A stretch of DNA of 64,000 bases from Anticarsia gemmatalis (lineage: Eukaryota > Arthropoda > Insecta > Lepidoptera > Erebidae). The DNA is taken from positions 7,777,501 to 7,841,500 of the forward strand of contig NC_134765.1 of the NCBI RefSeq assembly GCF_050436995.1. Reading direction: 5' to 3'. A program made the translations under genes and the position numbers. The notes beneath the pieces were generated by a model. It was not told the origin of the DNA, did not search any database, and was given only the letters and a program-made list of their open reading frames with translations. Below are positions 51,201 to 59,063 of the stretch, in pieces (position 1 is the first letter of the stretch; each line of letters opens with the position of its first letter).

Positions 51201-54200
51201 TTGCAGGCAGGCGAAAGTTTAAAAGTTTTATATGACACGTCGCATTAGATTCATGCAAATATTGTTTTTTGTCTTCAGACTGCCAATCCGTCCCGCTTAT
51301 TAGACTGTCGTAGCCATAAATAATTTCAATAACGTACAAAAGAACTCTGTCAAAAAGATAACAAATTCCAAATGAATAAAGTGACAATTCAAAACTCCAA
51401 GTGCTTCAACACCAAAAGATCACGTTCCTCAAACTTTTCATTCAATGATTCGATTCCAGAAGTTTTCACATTAAAATATTTAAAATTTCATCTCGCAGTG
51501 GTGACGTACGAGTCAGTGATCCTGTCGACACCTTTTGAAAACAACGTAGAAGTTTTCGAACTGAAAGGGGAGCACATTATGGAAATGCTTGAGTTTTCTG
51601 TGGCTAACACTCCTTATGCTGGTGCCAGGATGCTTCAGGTGTCAGGTAATTCTTTGAAGTAGATTTGCATGTGTTTTTTACTGATTAGGTTTCGATTGCT
51701 GTGTTTGGGTAGATCCTAGATAGAATAAGTAGGACTTTATGTATTCCTATGCGACTACGATATTATGATGTTGAGCATAGGATAAAATGTTAGTTCGTGG
51801 TGTTCCTAATAGACTGTGGGTTCGACTCCTACCGAGAAGGTAATCGCTTAAAATGTTTTCGGGACTGTTATACTAGTATATTCTTAGCCCGGAGTTTTTA
51901 CGTAGTATTCACATAATAACATTATCTGAAAAAAAAAATCACAGTGAATAAAATATAGATACCTATATTAAACTAGTAATTGGTCATCGACATGTTGTAT
52001 TTTAAAATTGAATCAAGTTATTTAATTTGCCGCGTTGTATTTAAATGAATAAATAAACACTTCCGGGTTTGATAGTTTTCGGTTGCACACAGTCAATAAA
52101 TATCGGTGGAAATACAACATTATTTAATTTTTTTGTATAAATTTAAAATACTGTTGTAACTTGAACTTTCGTTGTTTTTCTAATCGTTTATTTCTGTTGT
52201 CTGTGCATGCCTTTTATGTGATTTAAATCACACTAGTGCACTTTTCAAGAACAACATTCCTATTTACTTTGTTTTACCAGTGTATACATATTTATTTATT
52301 TATACACACAGTTACATCCACCATTACAGACACATCTAAATCGATAGACATAACAATATACCTTAACATAGCTATTACATAAAATCCCAATATATATAAT
52401 ACAATCACAATACAGCTACAGTATGTGTTAAAACAACACATTACACAGTATGCTACTTTTGTGTCTTACACCTAATACAAAACCTTTATTAAATAAAAAA
52501 ACTGTATCAACAACAACAACAACAAAAATATGCAATCATTGATGTTTTATTCTGCCTCGTGGATTCGTATACAAGAAATTAACACGTGCATACAATAATT
52601 TCTAATTCAAATACTTAATCAAACGCAGGACTGCACGCAACATTCGACGGATCACGCCCTGTGAACCAGCGTGTGCGCGATGTCAAAGTTCGTTGTATAG
52701 AGTGTGACGTGCCCCGATACGAACCGATACAACTCGACAAATACTACCGAGTAGTTTCACAGAATTTCATAGGAACCGGTGGCGATGGTTTTACTGTGAG
52801 TGACGAATGTGACGTAATATGAACCGATTGCTTGTGTAGTTAGGAGCAAAATTATGTATACACTGGCACGTTTTCTAATTATTATTTTTTTTGTAAAGAT
52901 TAATTTAATTATTGCTACTGCTATTTTCGAACTGACATCTATGTTTGAAAAGCATTGCTATTATTGAGCTGTAAATACGTTACTATCAAATTATTTTATT
53001 TGCTAAAGTGAAGTTAAAACGACAGCGTATACATGTTTTGGCATCTGACTGTACACTTGTAGTACTTTAAATGCTCTGATGCTTTTTAAGGGCCGCTAGA
53101 GTAATTTTATTTAATCTCTGTTTATAAAAAAGACGAAGTGTGTTTCTATTGGCTGACAAAATACCTAATTATCGTAATTTATACGACCAACATAAAAAAA
53201 GAATTTCTCCGCGGTTCTTGTTAAATAGTACTTTGATTCGAAGAAAAAAAAATTTAAAAAAATTCTATTCTATAAACATTAAGATATTCCTAACATTAAC
53301 AATATATTCTAGAGAGATACTTAGGTCTCGAGGATGATATTATTATGCCCTTTAAACTATACAAAAAAAAAAATCAAAATCGTGTTAGCAGTTTTTGACA
53401 TGAAGGTTTACATTTCAAAAGATGTATCATTTCTCGTCAAACCATTACCAAAACCCATTAAGCAGTAAAAGTTCACGCTATGTTATTGGCATATTTGTAA
53501 CACGTTAAAAGCCTAAATATCTACCTAATGCCAATAACTTACGTCTACAAGTTAATATTAGCATAATATTGTATACATAATGTGAGCTATCGAAATTTAA
53601 TCTGAGGTGAGATCGTGTATAATACTGAATATCATATTTTGTTCTAGATTCTGAGATATTCTCAATATCATGAACCAGACACATAGTTGTAGTATTATTA
53701 TAATAATAGAGTTTAGGTGGTTAGAAATACATATGAGATCGGGTGAATTCCCGCGAAGATCGCATATTTATGTGATCGACTAATAACTGTTACCGAGTCT
53801 GGATAAATATTTTGATGTATTGAAAAGTTTCCGCGACATAAGATAAATTTATTTTAAGGGATGGAGTCTTATTTCTTTTAGCCAAAAAAAAAGTTCACCT
53901 TTAAAGCATAAGTTATAAGTACCACAAACTTATTATCAGTAGATAATAAATACCTAAAGAAATAAATGACTTCTAACTATATTCAAATACCTATACAGCT
54001 AAACAGAAACTATGATTTATCGCTCCACTATCTAAACTATCTTTAAAGCAAAGAAACGTAGGTTAGATTAACGTCCGGGGGACCGGTCCGGAGCCGGAGG
54101 ACATAGCACGGTGGAGACTAGAGTCCCGCCGGGATGTCCTCCGTACCTGGACCGAACGGCTGGAGGAACCAACCGCCGGGGTGTTAACCATCGGCGCCAT

Positions 54201-54966
54201 CCGGCCGGTCCTTGGCGAGTGGACGAGTAGAGGGCACGGTGTGATCACCTACTGCCTTACACAGGTCCTTAGCGGTCACGGCTGCTTCGGCCGATACCTG
54301 TGGAAGGTGGCACGGAGGGAGCCGACGGCAGAGTGCCATCACTGCAGCGCCGAGGAAGACACGGCGGCGCACACTCTTTCTGACTGCGCGGCGTGGACCA
54401 CACAGAGGGCGCGCCTTGTTGAGGTGGTGGGCGCCGATTTGTCGCTGCCGGCTGTCGTCAGGGCCATGGCGTGCGGCGCCTTGGCGTGGAGGGCGATGAT
54501 CACCTTCTGCCAGGAGGTCATATCGCGGAAGGAGGAGGCCGAGAGGGCGCGTGAGAATGATCCCCTTGCCGCCCAGATGCGTCGCCGCCGAGTAGGTCGC
54601 CGGCGGCTAGCGCACGATCGGCGCATTCCCCCTTAGTGAGGACCTTGGGCGGCGGCTACGGGGACACCGCCGTCCAGTTAATAGGTCCTCTCGAGGGTTG
54701 CCGATGGGTTGTTGTATCCGGCCTATCGGCATGTAGAGTAATGAGGTGCTTTAGGCAGCCTCTGTGAGGGACCCCTAAATTGGGGCATCCGCGTGGCGTG
54801 CGGCTTGCGGTACATGCTTCGGCAGTTATCCCGCCGCACGCTGCCACAAGCGGCCGTGAGGATACACGTGGCGGTTTAGTGGGTATGCCCGCCCTTCTGG
54901 CGGGAGAGCCCCACATAACCCTGCACTCAACCCAGAGAGCAGGTGTATGCATAAAACATTAGCCAC

Positions 54967-55019
<53 letters not shown>

Positions 55020-56614
55020 TTAGATTAACGTATTACAGTTTATCCTCAGTCTAAATTTAGATAGTATGACTCATCGTCTTTGAAAGTCATTTCTGTCGCG
55101 AAAAAGATTTATGGATATGACCTTTAGTATTGAAAGCACTGAATATTTTAAAAATAACTTTGACTTACTAAAAGCTTCGCCAACTATTCCTTTGAGATTT
55201 TGGAATACAGTCTCATTGATTACATTGATATAATTTGACTCTATATTTGAATAAACTATGAAGCATCGTTGTTTATCTTCTATTATATATAAGTAACATA
55301 TGTACATTAGTCGTATGTCGTCATCGCGTCTAACGTATCTCCAAAATACTTTTTTTTTATTTCTTATCACAATTAGTTTCAGGGCCGATGTAAAGAAAAA
55401 AGTTAGCCCTTTGTTTGACCTAGCAACACTAATTATTCTCATCAAATGTTCACCCAATTCGGTTCAGCAGTTTATGCGTGAAAGCCAAACAGACAGACAG
55501 ACTTTCACATTTGTGATATTGGTATAGTTAAAGAATGTACTCCAATCATTCTCTTGCAGGCTTACGCGCAGTTTTCGACGGCGCGAAACCCTTAGGCCAA
55601 CGGGTAATTGACGTAAAAATCCGTTGTATAGAATGCGACGTACCTCGATACGAACCCTTAGACATAAACAAGTACTATAGAATCGTATCACAAAACTTCA
55701 TAGGAAATGGAGGGGGCGATTACACTGTAAGTCAAAAAAAAAACCCAACAATTCAATTTGTACTTTTATTCGGTTCATGGGCTAAATATTTTGATTGAAT
55801 GTCAAATGTTTATTTTTTCGGCTTCGAGCAAACAAATACTGTATTTGCTCTCATTTCGTAACCCCTCTAAAAAGCGATAGGGGCTTGTTTGTTCAGCAAG
55901 TATTTGCAATGCTCGTTTTCGTGGACAAATTTGTCTATTAAGAAACATTATTCTTGTCTGGGATTTTTTGTCAGCCTATAAAAACACATGTCTGTCTTAG
56001 AGTGAACTCTAGGAGTAGTTACGACCTGAATAAAATGCGAATTACGATCAATATAAAACCTGATACACATGTAATAGAAGCTAGTAAAATGCTTGTCTTA
56101 CTTCGTCAAAGTAACTAGAAAATGCAAGTCAATTTTAGGACTGATTTGAATAAAATGTTGTATTGTTTTTTACATGTATATTGGGTTGATCTACGAACAC
56201 ATGATATTTTCGTTTTTGTTATCGGCTTTGCTTGTTTATTAAGACTGACATCAACTCTTGTAATAATTGCTGTTACATTTATTCTTCATGATCATGTAGA
56301 CACCTAAAGCGGTAAATATAGTACTTTTGTGTGGTGATATGCGTAACAGAAATTACAATAGAACTATCAATTACTTTGTAGCAAATATCTAATTCTTCAC
56401 CTATAATATATTAAAAAATCGTAATTTTACCACAACAATTCAAATGGCTACTAACATATGTGTTAAAACATTTCAGATGTTAAGTGAAAACCGTATAAAC
56501 GTCGAAGTGGTCGGAGTAGACTACGATGTCTTGATGAGCTACATTCGCAGTCAAACGCCCGTATTTGCCGAGGCGGACGGGCGCATGCAGATCTCAGACG
56601 CCTGCCTTGTTTAG
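42179..56614 (+). CDS. Secreted 5'-nucleotidase / apyrase (CD73/UshA family), complete, 11 coding positions with one duplicated exon
   Basis: Family role: hydrolysis of extracellular nucleotides (AMP to adenosine, or ATP/ADP as an apyrase) by a two-metal N-terminal domain plus a C-terminal nucleotide-binding domain. Spliced exons: 42179-42279, 46082-46304, 46821-47018, 47451-47581, 47914-48067, 49949-50075, 50591-50745, 50961-51051, 51499-51645, then 52629-52795 or 55560-55726, then 56477-56614; 1632 nt, 543 aa, normal family length. Seen: signal peptide 1-16; metal ligands D30 and H32 (NDFHAR), D80 (NGGDSFQGT), N112 and H113 (GNHEFD), H211 (SHCGLD), H235/H237 (GGHSHT); substrate residues N382 and R387 (NQGGIR), F406, F489, D495; disulfide motif CIEC 465-468; N-glycosylation sequons at N94 and N370. 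The spacing F406-F489-D495 equals F417-F500-D506 of human CD73 as I recall it. The protein ends in DACLV with no hydrophobic GPI tail, so it is inferred to be secreted. AMP versus ATP/ADP specificity cannot be read from sequence. Confidence 0.95.
42305..42532 (+). repeat. Interspersed repeat family G copy at the very start of nucleotidase intron 1
   Basis: TTGTTTGTCGTATGGTCAG to CCACAGATCGTTT, starting about 25 bases after the exon 1 donor. Confidence 0.75.
44177..45328. mobile_element. Foldback / Helitron-like non-autonomous element, copy 2 (nucleotidase intron 1)
   Basis: Same architecture as copy 1: arms 44177-44369 and 44451-44643, body, then hairpin GGGGGCAC-TTCC-GTGCCCCC (45305-45324). 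The internal array has five 8-bp units (45048-45087) against four in copy 1. Two differences from copy 1 are found symmetrically in both arms (see findings). Confidence 0.75.
46082..46304 (+). CDS. Nucleotidase exon 2: NGGDSFQGT metal motif
   Basis: Residues 34-108. Acceptor TTCATTCCAG|G, donor CAC|GTGAGT, ending in phase 0. Contains GGFARL (matching the family's GG.AR. segment) and the diagnostic NGGDSFQGTIWY, whose D80 is a bridging metal ligand in this family. The sequon at N94 (NVT) suggests glycosylation. The exon is GC-richer than its introns. Confidence 0.94.
46356..46553 (-). mobile_element. LINE/SINE 3' fragment sharing the GCCCAGCAGTGGGACA block (intron 2)
   Basis: Complement reads LAQQWDSY from TTGCCCAGCAGTGGGACAGT, a widespread lepidopteran LINE 3'-end block. 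It also shares the sequence around 'GTCCACCACGCATGCC' with the copy at 36340-36440. Lies within intron 2 of the nucleotidase gene. Confidence 0.55.
46821..47018 (+). CDS. Nucleotidase exon 3: GNHEFD catalytic motif
   Basis: Residues 109-174. Acceptor ATTACTTCAG|G, donor GAT|GTGAGT; 198 nt, phase 0 at both ends. VLGNHEFDNG carries N112 and H113, the metal-binding Asn and the transition-state-stabilising His of the calcineurin-like phosphoesterase fold. It continues with the family segment for core strands (ANII...KIGIIGVL). The open frame runs past both splice sites into intron, which should not be mistaken for a longer exon. Confidence 0.94.
47451..47581 (+). CDS. Nucleotidase exon 4: SHCGLD metal motif
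   Basis: Residues 175-217 plus two bases of codon 218. Acceptor TGTATTCCAG|A, donor ACAG|GTAAGG. Includes an amphipathic helix (DEVEAVRTEAEKL) and the strand IIVVVSHCGLDID, where H211 matches the third metal-binding histidine region of CD73/UshA. Confidence 0.94.
47914..48067 (+). CDS. Nucleotidase exon 5: GGHSHT metal motif
   Basis: Codon 218 (last base) to residue 269. Acceptor ATATTTTCAG|A, donor CCT|GTGAGT, phase 0 end. YIDIIVGGHSHTLLYNG is the strongly conserved last metal motif of the N-terminal domain (H235, H237). The next intron (48068-49948) holds an inverted-repeat transposon. Confidence 0.95.
49012..49095 (+). repeat. Interspersed repeat family H, copy in nucleotidase intron 5
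   Basis: CATTCTGGGAACGTTCCCGA ... GGAGGAGTACTACGACGCGT AGCGCGC; immediately followed by a family R retroposon. Confidence 0.6.
49099..49369 (+). mobile_element. RTE-like family R, copy nested in the intron-5 inverted-repeat element
   Basis: Full-length; tail expanded (TTATATTAATTATATTATAT). Preceded directly by the 49012-49095 repeat. Confidence 0.8.
49949..50075 (+). CDS. Nucleotidase exon 6: end of metallophosphatase domain
   Basis: Residues 270-311 plus one base. Acceptor GTTTGTAG|G, donor CAAG|GTAGAC. VLIVQAAAHTQYLGEI is the conserved 'VVQA..YGKYLG' region of the family, followed by a hairpin (LHFDQAGNLLNWEG). The inverted repeat of the intron-5 transposon ends only 40 bases before this acceptor. 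Confidence 0.93.
50385..50440 (+). repeat. Fragment related to the 17395 repeat (intron 6)
   Basis: Shares CTACATCCAGTGAGACCAGG with 17405-17424. Confidence 0.4.
50591..50745 (+). CDS. Nucleotidase exon 7: interdomain helix and start of C-terminal domain
   Basis: Codon 312 to residue 363. Acceptor TTATTTTCAG|C, donor GCC|GTAAGT. Contains a linker helix (LEKINYYLPAIEELAS) and the cysteine-rich CACAECNLGNFICDAF, matching the family CR..ECN.GN.ICDA block that opens the C-terminal nucleotide-binding domain. Confidence 0.93.
50961..51051 (+). CDS. Nucleotidase exon 8: NQGGIR substrate motif
   Basis: Residues 364-393 plus one base. Acceptor TTGTTTTAG|A, donor AGGAG|GTAAGT. CVINQGGIR supplies N382 and R387, equivalent by spacing to N390 and R395, which contact substrate in CD73. 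A sequon (NGS) lies at N370. Confidence 0.93.
51499..51645 (+). CDS. Nucleotidase exon 9: TPF base-stacking motif
   Basis: Codon 394 to the first base of codon 443. Acceptor CATCTCGCAG|T, donor TCAG|GTAATT (weaker than most in this gene). F406 (STPFENN) corresponds to F417 of CD73, one of the two phenylalanines that sandwich the base. Ends in phase 1, so it must join an exon that supplies two bases first; both candidates for the next exon do. Confidence 0.93.
52629..52795 (+). CDS. Nucleotidase exon 10A: upstream member of a duplicated, probably mutually exclusive exon pair
   Basis: 167 nt; completes codon 443 as Gly and codes residues 444-498. Acceptor AATCAAACGCAG|G has almost no pyrimidine tract; donor ACT|GTGAGT is strong. 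Contains the disulfide motif RCIECDVPRYEP, the second base-stacking Phe (F489, QNF) and the canonical GGDGF, whose D495 sits where CD73 D506 binds ribose hydroxyls. It is 38/55 identical in protein to exon 10B with no gaps. Ends in phase 0, compatible with exon 11. Confidence 0.93.
54061..55031 (+). mobile_element. Recent 5'-truncated R1-clade-like LINE insertion with target-site duplications
   Basis: Flanked by a perfect 14-bp direct repeat GGTTAGATTAACGT (54061-54074 and 55018-55031). The element ends in 48 uninterrupted A (54970-55017). Body is about 60% GC or more, against the AT-rich host. An open frame from about 54076 to 54636 encodes the C-terminus of a reverse transcriptase ORF: EDIARWRLESRRDV, GHGCFGRYL, then a zinc knuckle CHHCSAEEDTAAHTLSDC typical of R1-type elements. 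The 3' UTR is 54637-54969. Lies in the intron between exons 10A and 10B, same strand as the gene. Confidence 0.88.
55372..55530 (+). mobile_element. Diverged RTE-type tail directly upstream of exon 10B
   Basis: GGTTCAGCAGTTTATGCGTG, three CAGA units, CTTTCACATTTGTGATATTG and GTATAG match the tail at 60664-60774. It ends about 30 bases before the exon 10B acceptor. Confidence 0.6.
55560..55726 (+). CDS. Nucleotidase exon 10B: downstream alternative exon with altered ribose-binding motif
   Basis: 167 nt, the same length and phases as exon 10A. Acceptor CATTCTCTTGCAG|G (good pyrimidine tract), donor ACT|GTAAGT (consensus). The frame is intact over all 55 codons and keeps the CIECDVPRYEP core, the acidic/aromatic segment KYYR, and F489. 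The GTGGDGF of exon 10A is here GNGGGDY: position 495 is Gly, Asp moves to 496, Phe becomes Tyr. Differences are mostly conservative elsewhere, which argues for selection on both copies rather than decay. No second copy of exon 9 or 11 accompanies it, so it is an exon duplication, not a second gene. Confidence 0.88.
56477..56614 (+). CDS. Nucleotidase exon 11: C-terminus and stop
   Basis: Residues 499-543 and TAG at 56612-56614. Acceptor AACATTTCAG|A. Contains DYDVLMSYIRSQTPVFAE, the terminal helix of the family, then GRMQISDACLV and the stop. There is no hydrophobic stretch or GPI-type signal after it, unlike vertebrate CD73, so the protein is probably released from the cell. Confidence 0.94.
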   Translation: MLSENRINVEVVGVDYDVLMSYIRSQTPVFAEADGRMQISDACLV

Positions 56615-56671
56615 ACGTGTTGCGAACTGGGTCACTTTTTGTGGCACGATTTGTACGTAGGGCTGTTTGAA

Positions 56672-56712
56672 AATACATATTTATTTTTTTGTTTATGTTT
56701 GTTTTATTGCAG
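56672..56712 (+). terminator. Candidate polyadenylation region of the nucleotidase gene
   Basis: No AATAAA occurs in the first 600 bases after the stop. A variant hexamer AATACA lies at 56672-56677, followed by a T/GT-rich stretch (TTTTTTTGTTTATGTTTG) that could act as the downstream element. Confidence 0.35.
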
Positions 56713-56886
56713 TTTTATTTTGTTATATTATTAGACCTGTATTCGAACGTAAATGTAAGTAAGTTAAGTAAAGTTTACGAGAGGACTATTTTCAGCAGTG
56801 GAGGTCGTCTAGTCAATATGATATTAATTGAATTATACAATGCTGAGTAAAGAATCCGATTACCGTGCGTTATTTCCATATTGACG

Positions 56887-57163
56887 AAACTGCACGTTTG
56901 GCGCAGTGGTTTAAGCGGTCACCTCGCCGTAACAACCGTAGTGCCGCGTGTGGTGGGTTCGAATCCTACCCGGGACAAATCTTTGTGTGATGAGCACGAG
57001 TATTTGTTCTGAGTCTGGTTGTCAATTTATCTATATAAGTATGTATTTAGAAGTATATAAGTATGTTTATCAGTTATTTGGTTACCATAGTACAAGCTCT
57101 GCTTAGTTTGGAATCAAATGACCGTGTGTGAGTTGTCCAATAATATTTATTTATTTATTTATA
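56887..57163 (+). mobile_element. tRNA-headed SINE family S1, copy
   Basis: Pol III A box (TGGCGCAGTGGTTTAAGCGG) and B box (GGTTCGAATCC) are followed by a shared body (GATGAGCACGAGTATTTGTT) and an ATTT-repeat tail. Lies just past the nucleotidase gene. The tRNA-like head lacks a foldable complete tRNA and should not be annotated as one. Confidence 0.8.
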
Positions 57164-58550
57164 TTATATTTAAAAGTTTTTATCGTGGCAAAAAGATTTG
57201 CGCTCCGGCTACGTTGAGTTAGCTGCGTGCGTTGGATCCGATAGCAAATAAAATTTGCATCAAAATTACGCCATAAACAATTGAGATAACGTCTCTATAT
57301 TCTACGATTACTTAAAACATATTTAATATTTAAGTAACTAAGCCAAACGCGAAGTAAATAAGGAAAGAGTGGTACGTCGTACTTTCACAAGTACGTTTAG
57401 TAAGTACGTTAATTACGTAATTTTATCAGGTATCATTAAACGCAAAATTTAAAATTTTGTGACGATGCAAAATGTAAATGTAAGAAAAGCATAATGTTCT
57501 ACTATTTTGATATGAGTTCATTTTCTTAATAATAAGTAAGTTGAAATGAACGAGTAAGAAAATAATGAAAAAAAGAAATAGTAAAAACTCATTATAACAA
57601 ATGAAAGCCTCAATTAAAAAGTCCTAGCATTTAAATCAGAAAACATTTTAAAGTTAAAAAGATTTTTATAGTGCAAAAATGAACTCGAACAAATTAATTG
57701 GTGTAATAAATTATTCAGTAAAATGATCATTGGCAGAAACCAGTTAGTCACAAAAGAAACATTATTCATCTTACTGAAAGTTCTTTTAATGGAGTGAGAA
57801 TGATTTTTATATTCGGAGTTCGGAAAATGAAACGATTAATTTTACGGCCCGAAGTGTATGAGGCATTTTTTCTTGTCATGCATGTGGAACAGTTTTTGTT
57901 AGTTACTTTAGGTTTTACGGATTTTTAAGAAGACTAGATATATATGTATATTTTATTTAAAATAATTCTGGAACACACTATGTTTAGGAACGTTTTTTTC
58001 GGGTTGCCGATGCCTTACTGCATCAGTTAGATAGTAAAGTAATATAAATAGACTAACACAATTAACACCAAAAGATGTCCATTATACAATGCCATTTACA
58101 AATTATAAAACAAGTTGAAAGCATAATTCATAATGAACATAAATTAAACATTTTAAGCAAATTAAATAAAATTCATTTTCAGCAAGAAATAAAAATGACA
58201 TCAAACAATTAGTCGCAGTACAAACGGAAATTTATCAAGCAATTTCTGCAATTCATATAAAAAACCCTTAAGTGCAAGTCTAGAAAATATTTGAGAAAGT
58301 AAGTTTCAGACGCGGGAGAACAATTAAAAACAGTTTTCTTTTCAACACAGCTATGAGTTTTTGTTTCCTATTTTTACTCAGCGAGTTCGCAAATAGGAAA
58401 AAATATAATGGGAAAACTGAAGCTTCCTTAAACCAAATATTGTTTTTAATTTAATAAGTGTTGCGTTTAGATTTTAATAAGAGTTCTTGTAGAAAATGTT
58501 TTTAAAAAATATTGGGAACGTTGCATTTTGCTATTAAATGGTATAGAGAG
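57164..58550. other. No recognised feature downstream of the nucleotidase gene
   Basis: AT-rich; a short GC-richer patch at 57190-57240 but no coding signature. Confidence 0.45.
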
Positions 58551-58551
58551 T

Positions 58552-58725
58552 TGTAGCGTAATTCTGTATAATCTGTACTGTCGAGTATCGAGACTTTGCC
58601 ATTTAAAATGTACTGGCAAAATAGTTCTAACGCAGCCCGGTAGAGGCGCTTAATAGATTTTCGTGTAAACAGTTTTTCGATAGCTAACTGGTTGTTGATA
58701 GTCGATAGTACTAGAGAATCGAGCC
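58552..58725 (+). mobile_element. TIR-MITE family M1, copy
   Basis: Begins TGTAGCGTAATTCTG, contains GTATCGAGACTTTGCCATTT and GATAGCTAACTGGTTGTTGA, ends TAGAGAATCGAGCC. Confidence 0.75.
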
Positions 58726-58820
58726 ATTGGTTTTGGCACATTTCCTTTTTTGGTCGTTAATTATTATTTTGGGAATTTTAAATGCTTTAGGTAATATAAT
58801 TATTTCATACTTAACTTCAA

Positions 58821-59063
58821 CTGCACGTTTGGCGCTGTGGTTTAAGCGGTCACCTCGCCGCAACAACCGTAGCGCCGCGTGTGGTGGGTTCGAATCCCAC
58901 CCGGGACAAATCTTTGTGTGATGAGCACGAGTATTTGTTCTGAGCCTGGATGTCAATTTATCTATATAAGTATGTATTTAGAAGTATATAAGTATGTTTA
59001 TCAGTTATTTGGTTACCATAGTACAAGCTCTGCTTAGTTTGGAATCAAATAACCGTGTGTGAA
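58821..59063 (+). mobile_element. tRNA-headed SINE family S1, copy
   Basis: Nearly identical to the 56887 copy, including the duplicated 'AAGTATGT...' segment; tail is poly(A) rather than ATTT repeats. Confidence 0.8.

Noticed and set aside
54061..54074. Telomere-type (TTAGG) target for the R1-like insertion
   Set aside because: The target GGTTAGATTAACGT only resembles one TTAGG unit by chance; there is no repeat array on either side.
54181..54636. A 151-codon ORF as a host gene
   Set aside because: It is the C-terminal part of an R1-type LINE protein, with the frame continuing upstream to the truncation point, inside an element with poly(A) and target duplications.
52629..55726. A second, tandem nucleotidase gene downstream rather than an alternative exon
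   Set aside because: Only one exon is duplicated; no copies of exons 1-9 or 11 occur between or after the two, and both copies share phases with the single exon 9 and exon 11.
56890..56980. tRNA genes at 56890-56980 and 58825-58910
   Set aside because: A and B boxes are present but they do not fold into a full cloverleaf and both continue into the same SINE body.
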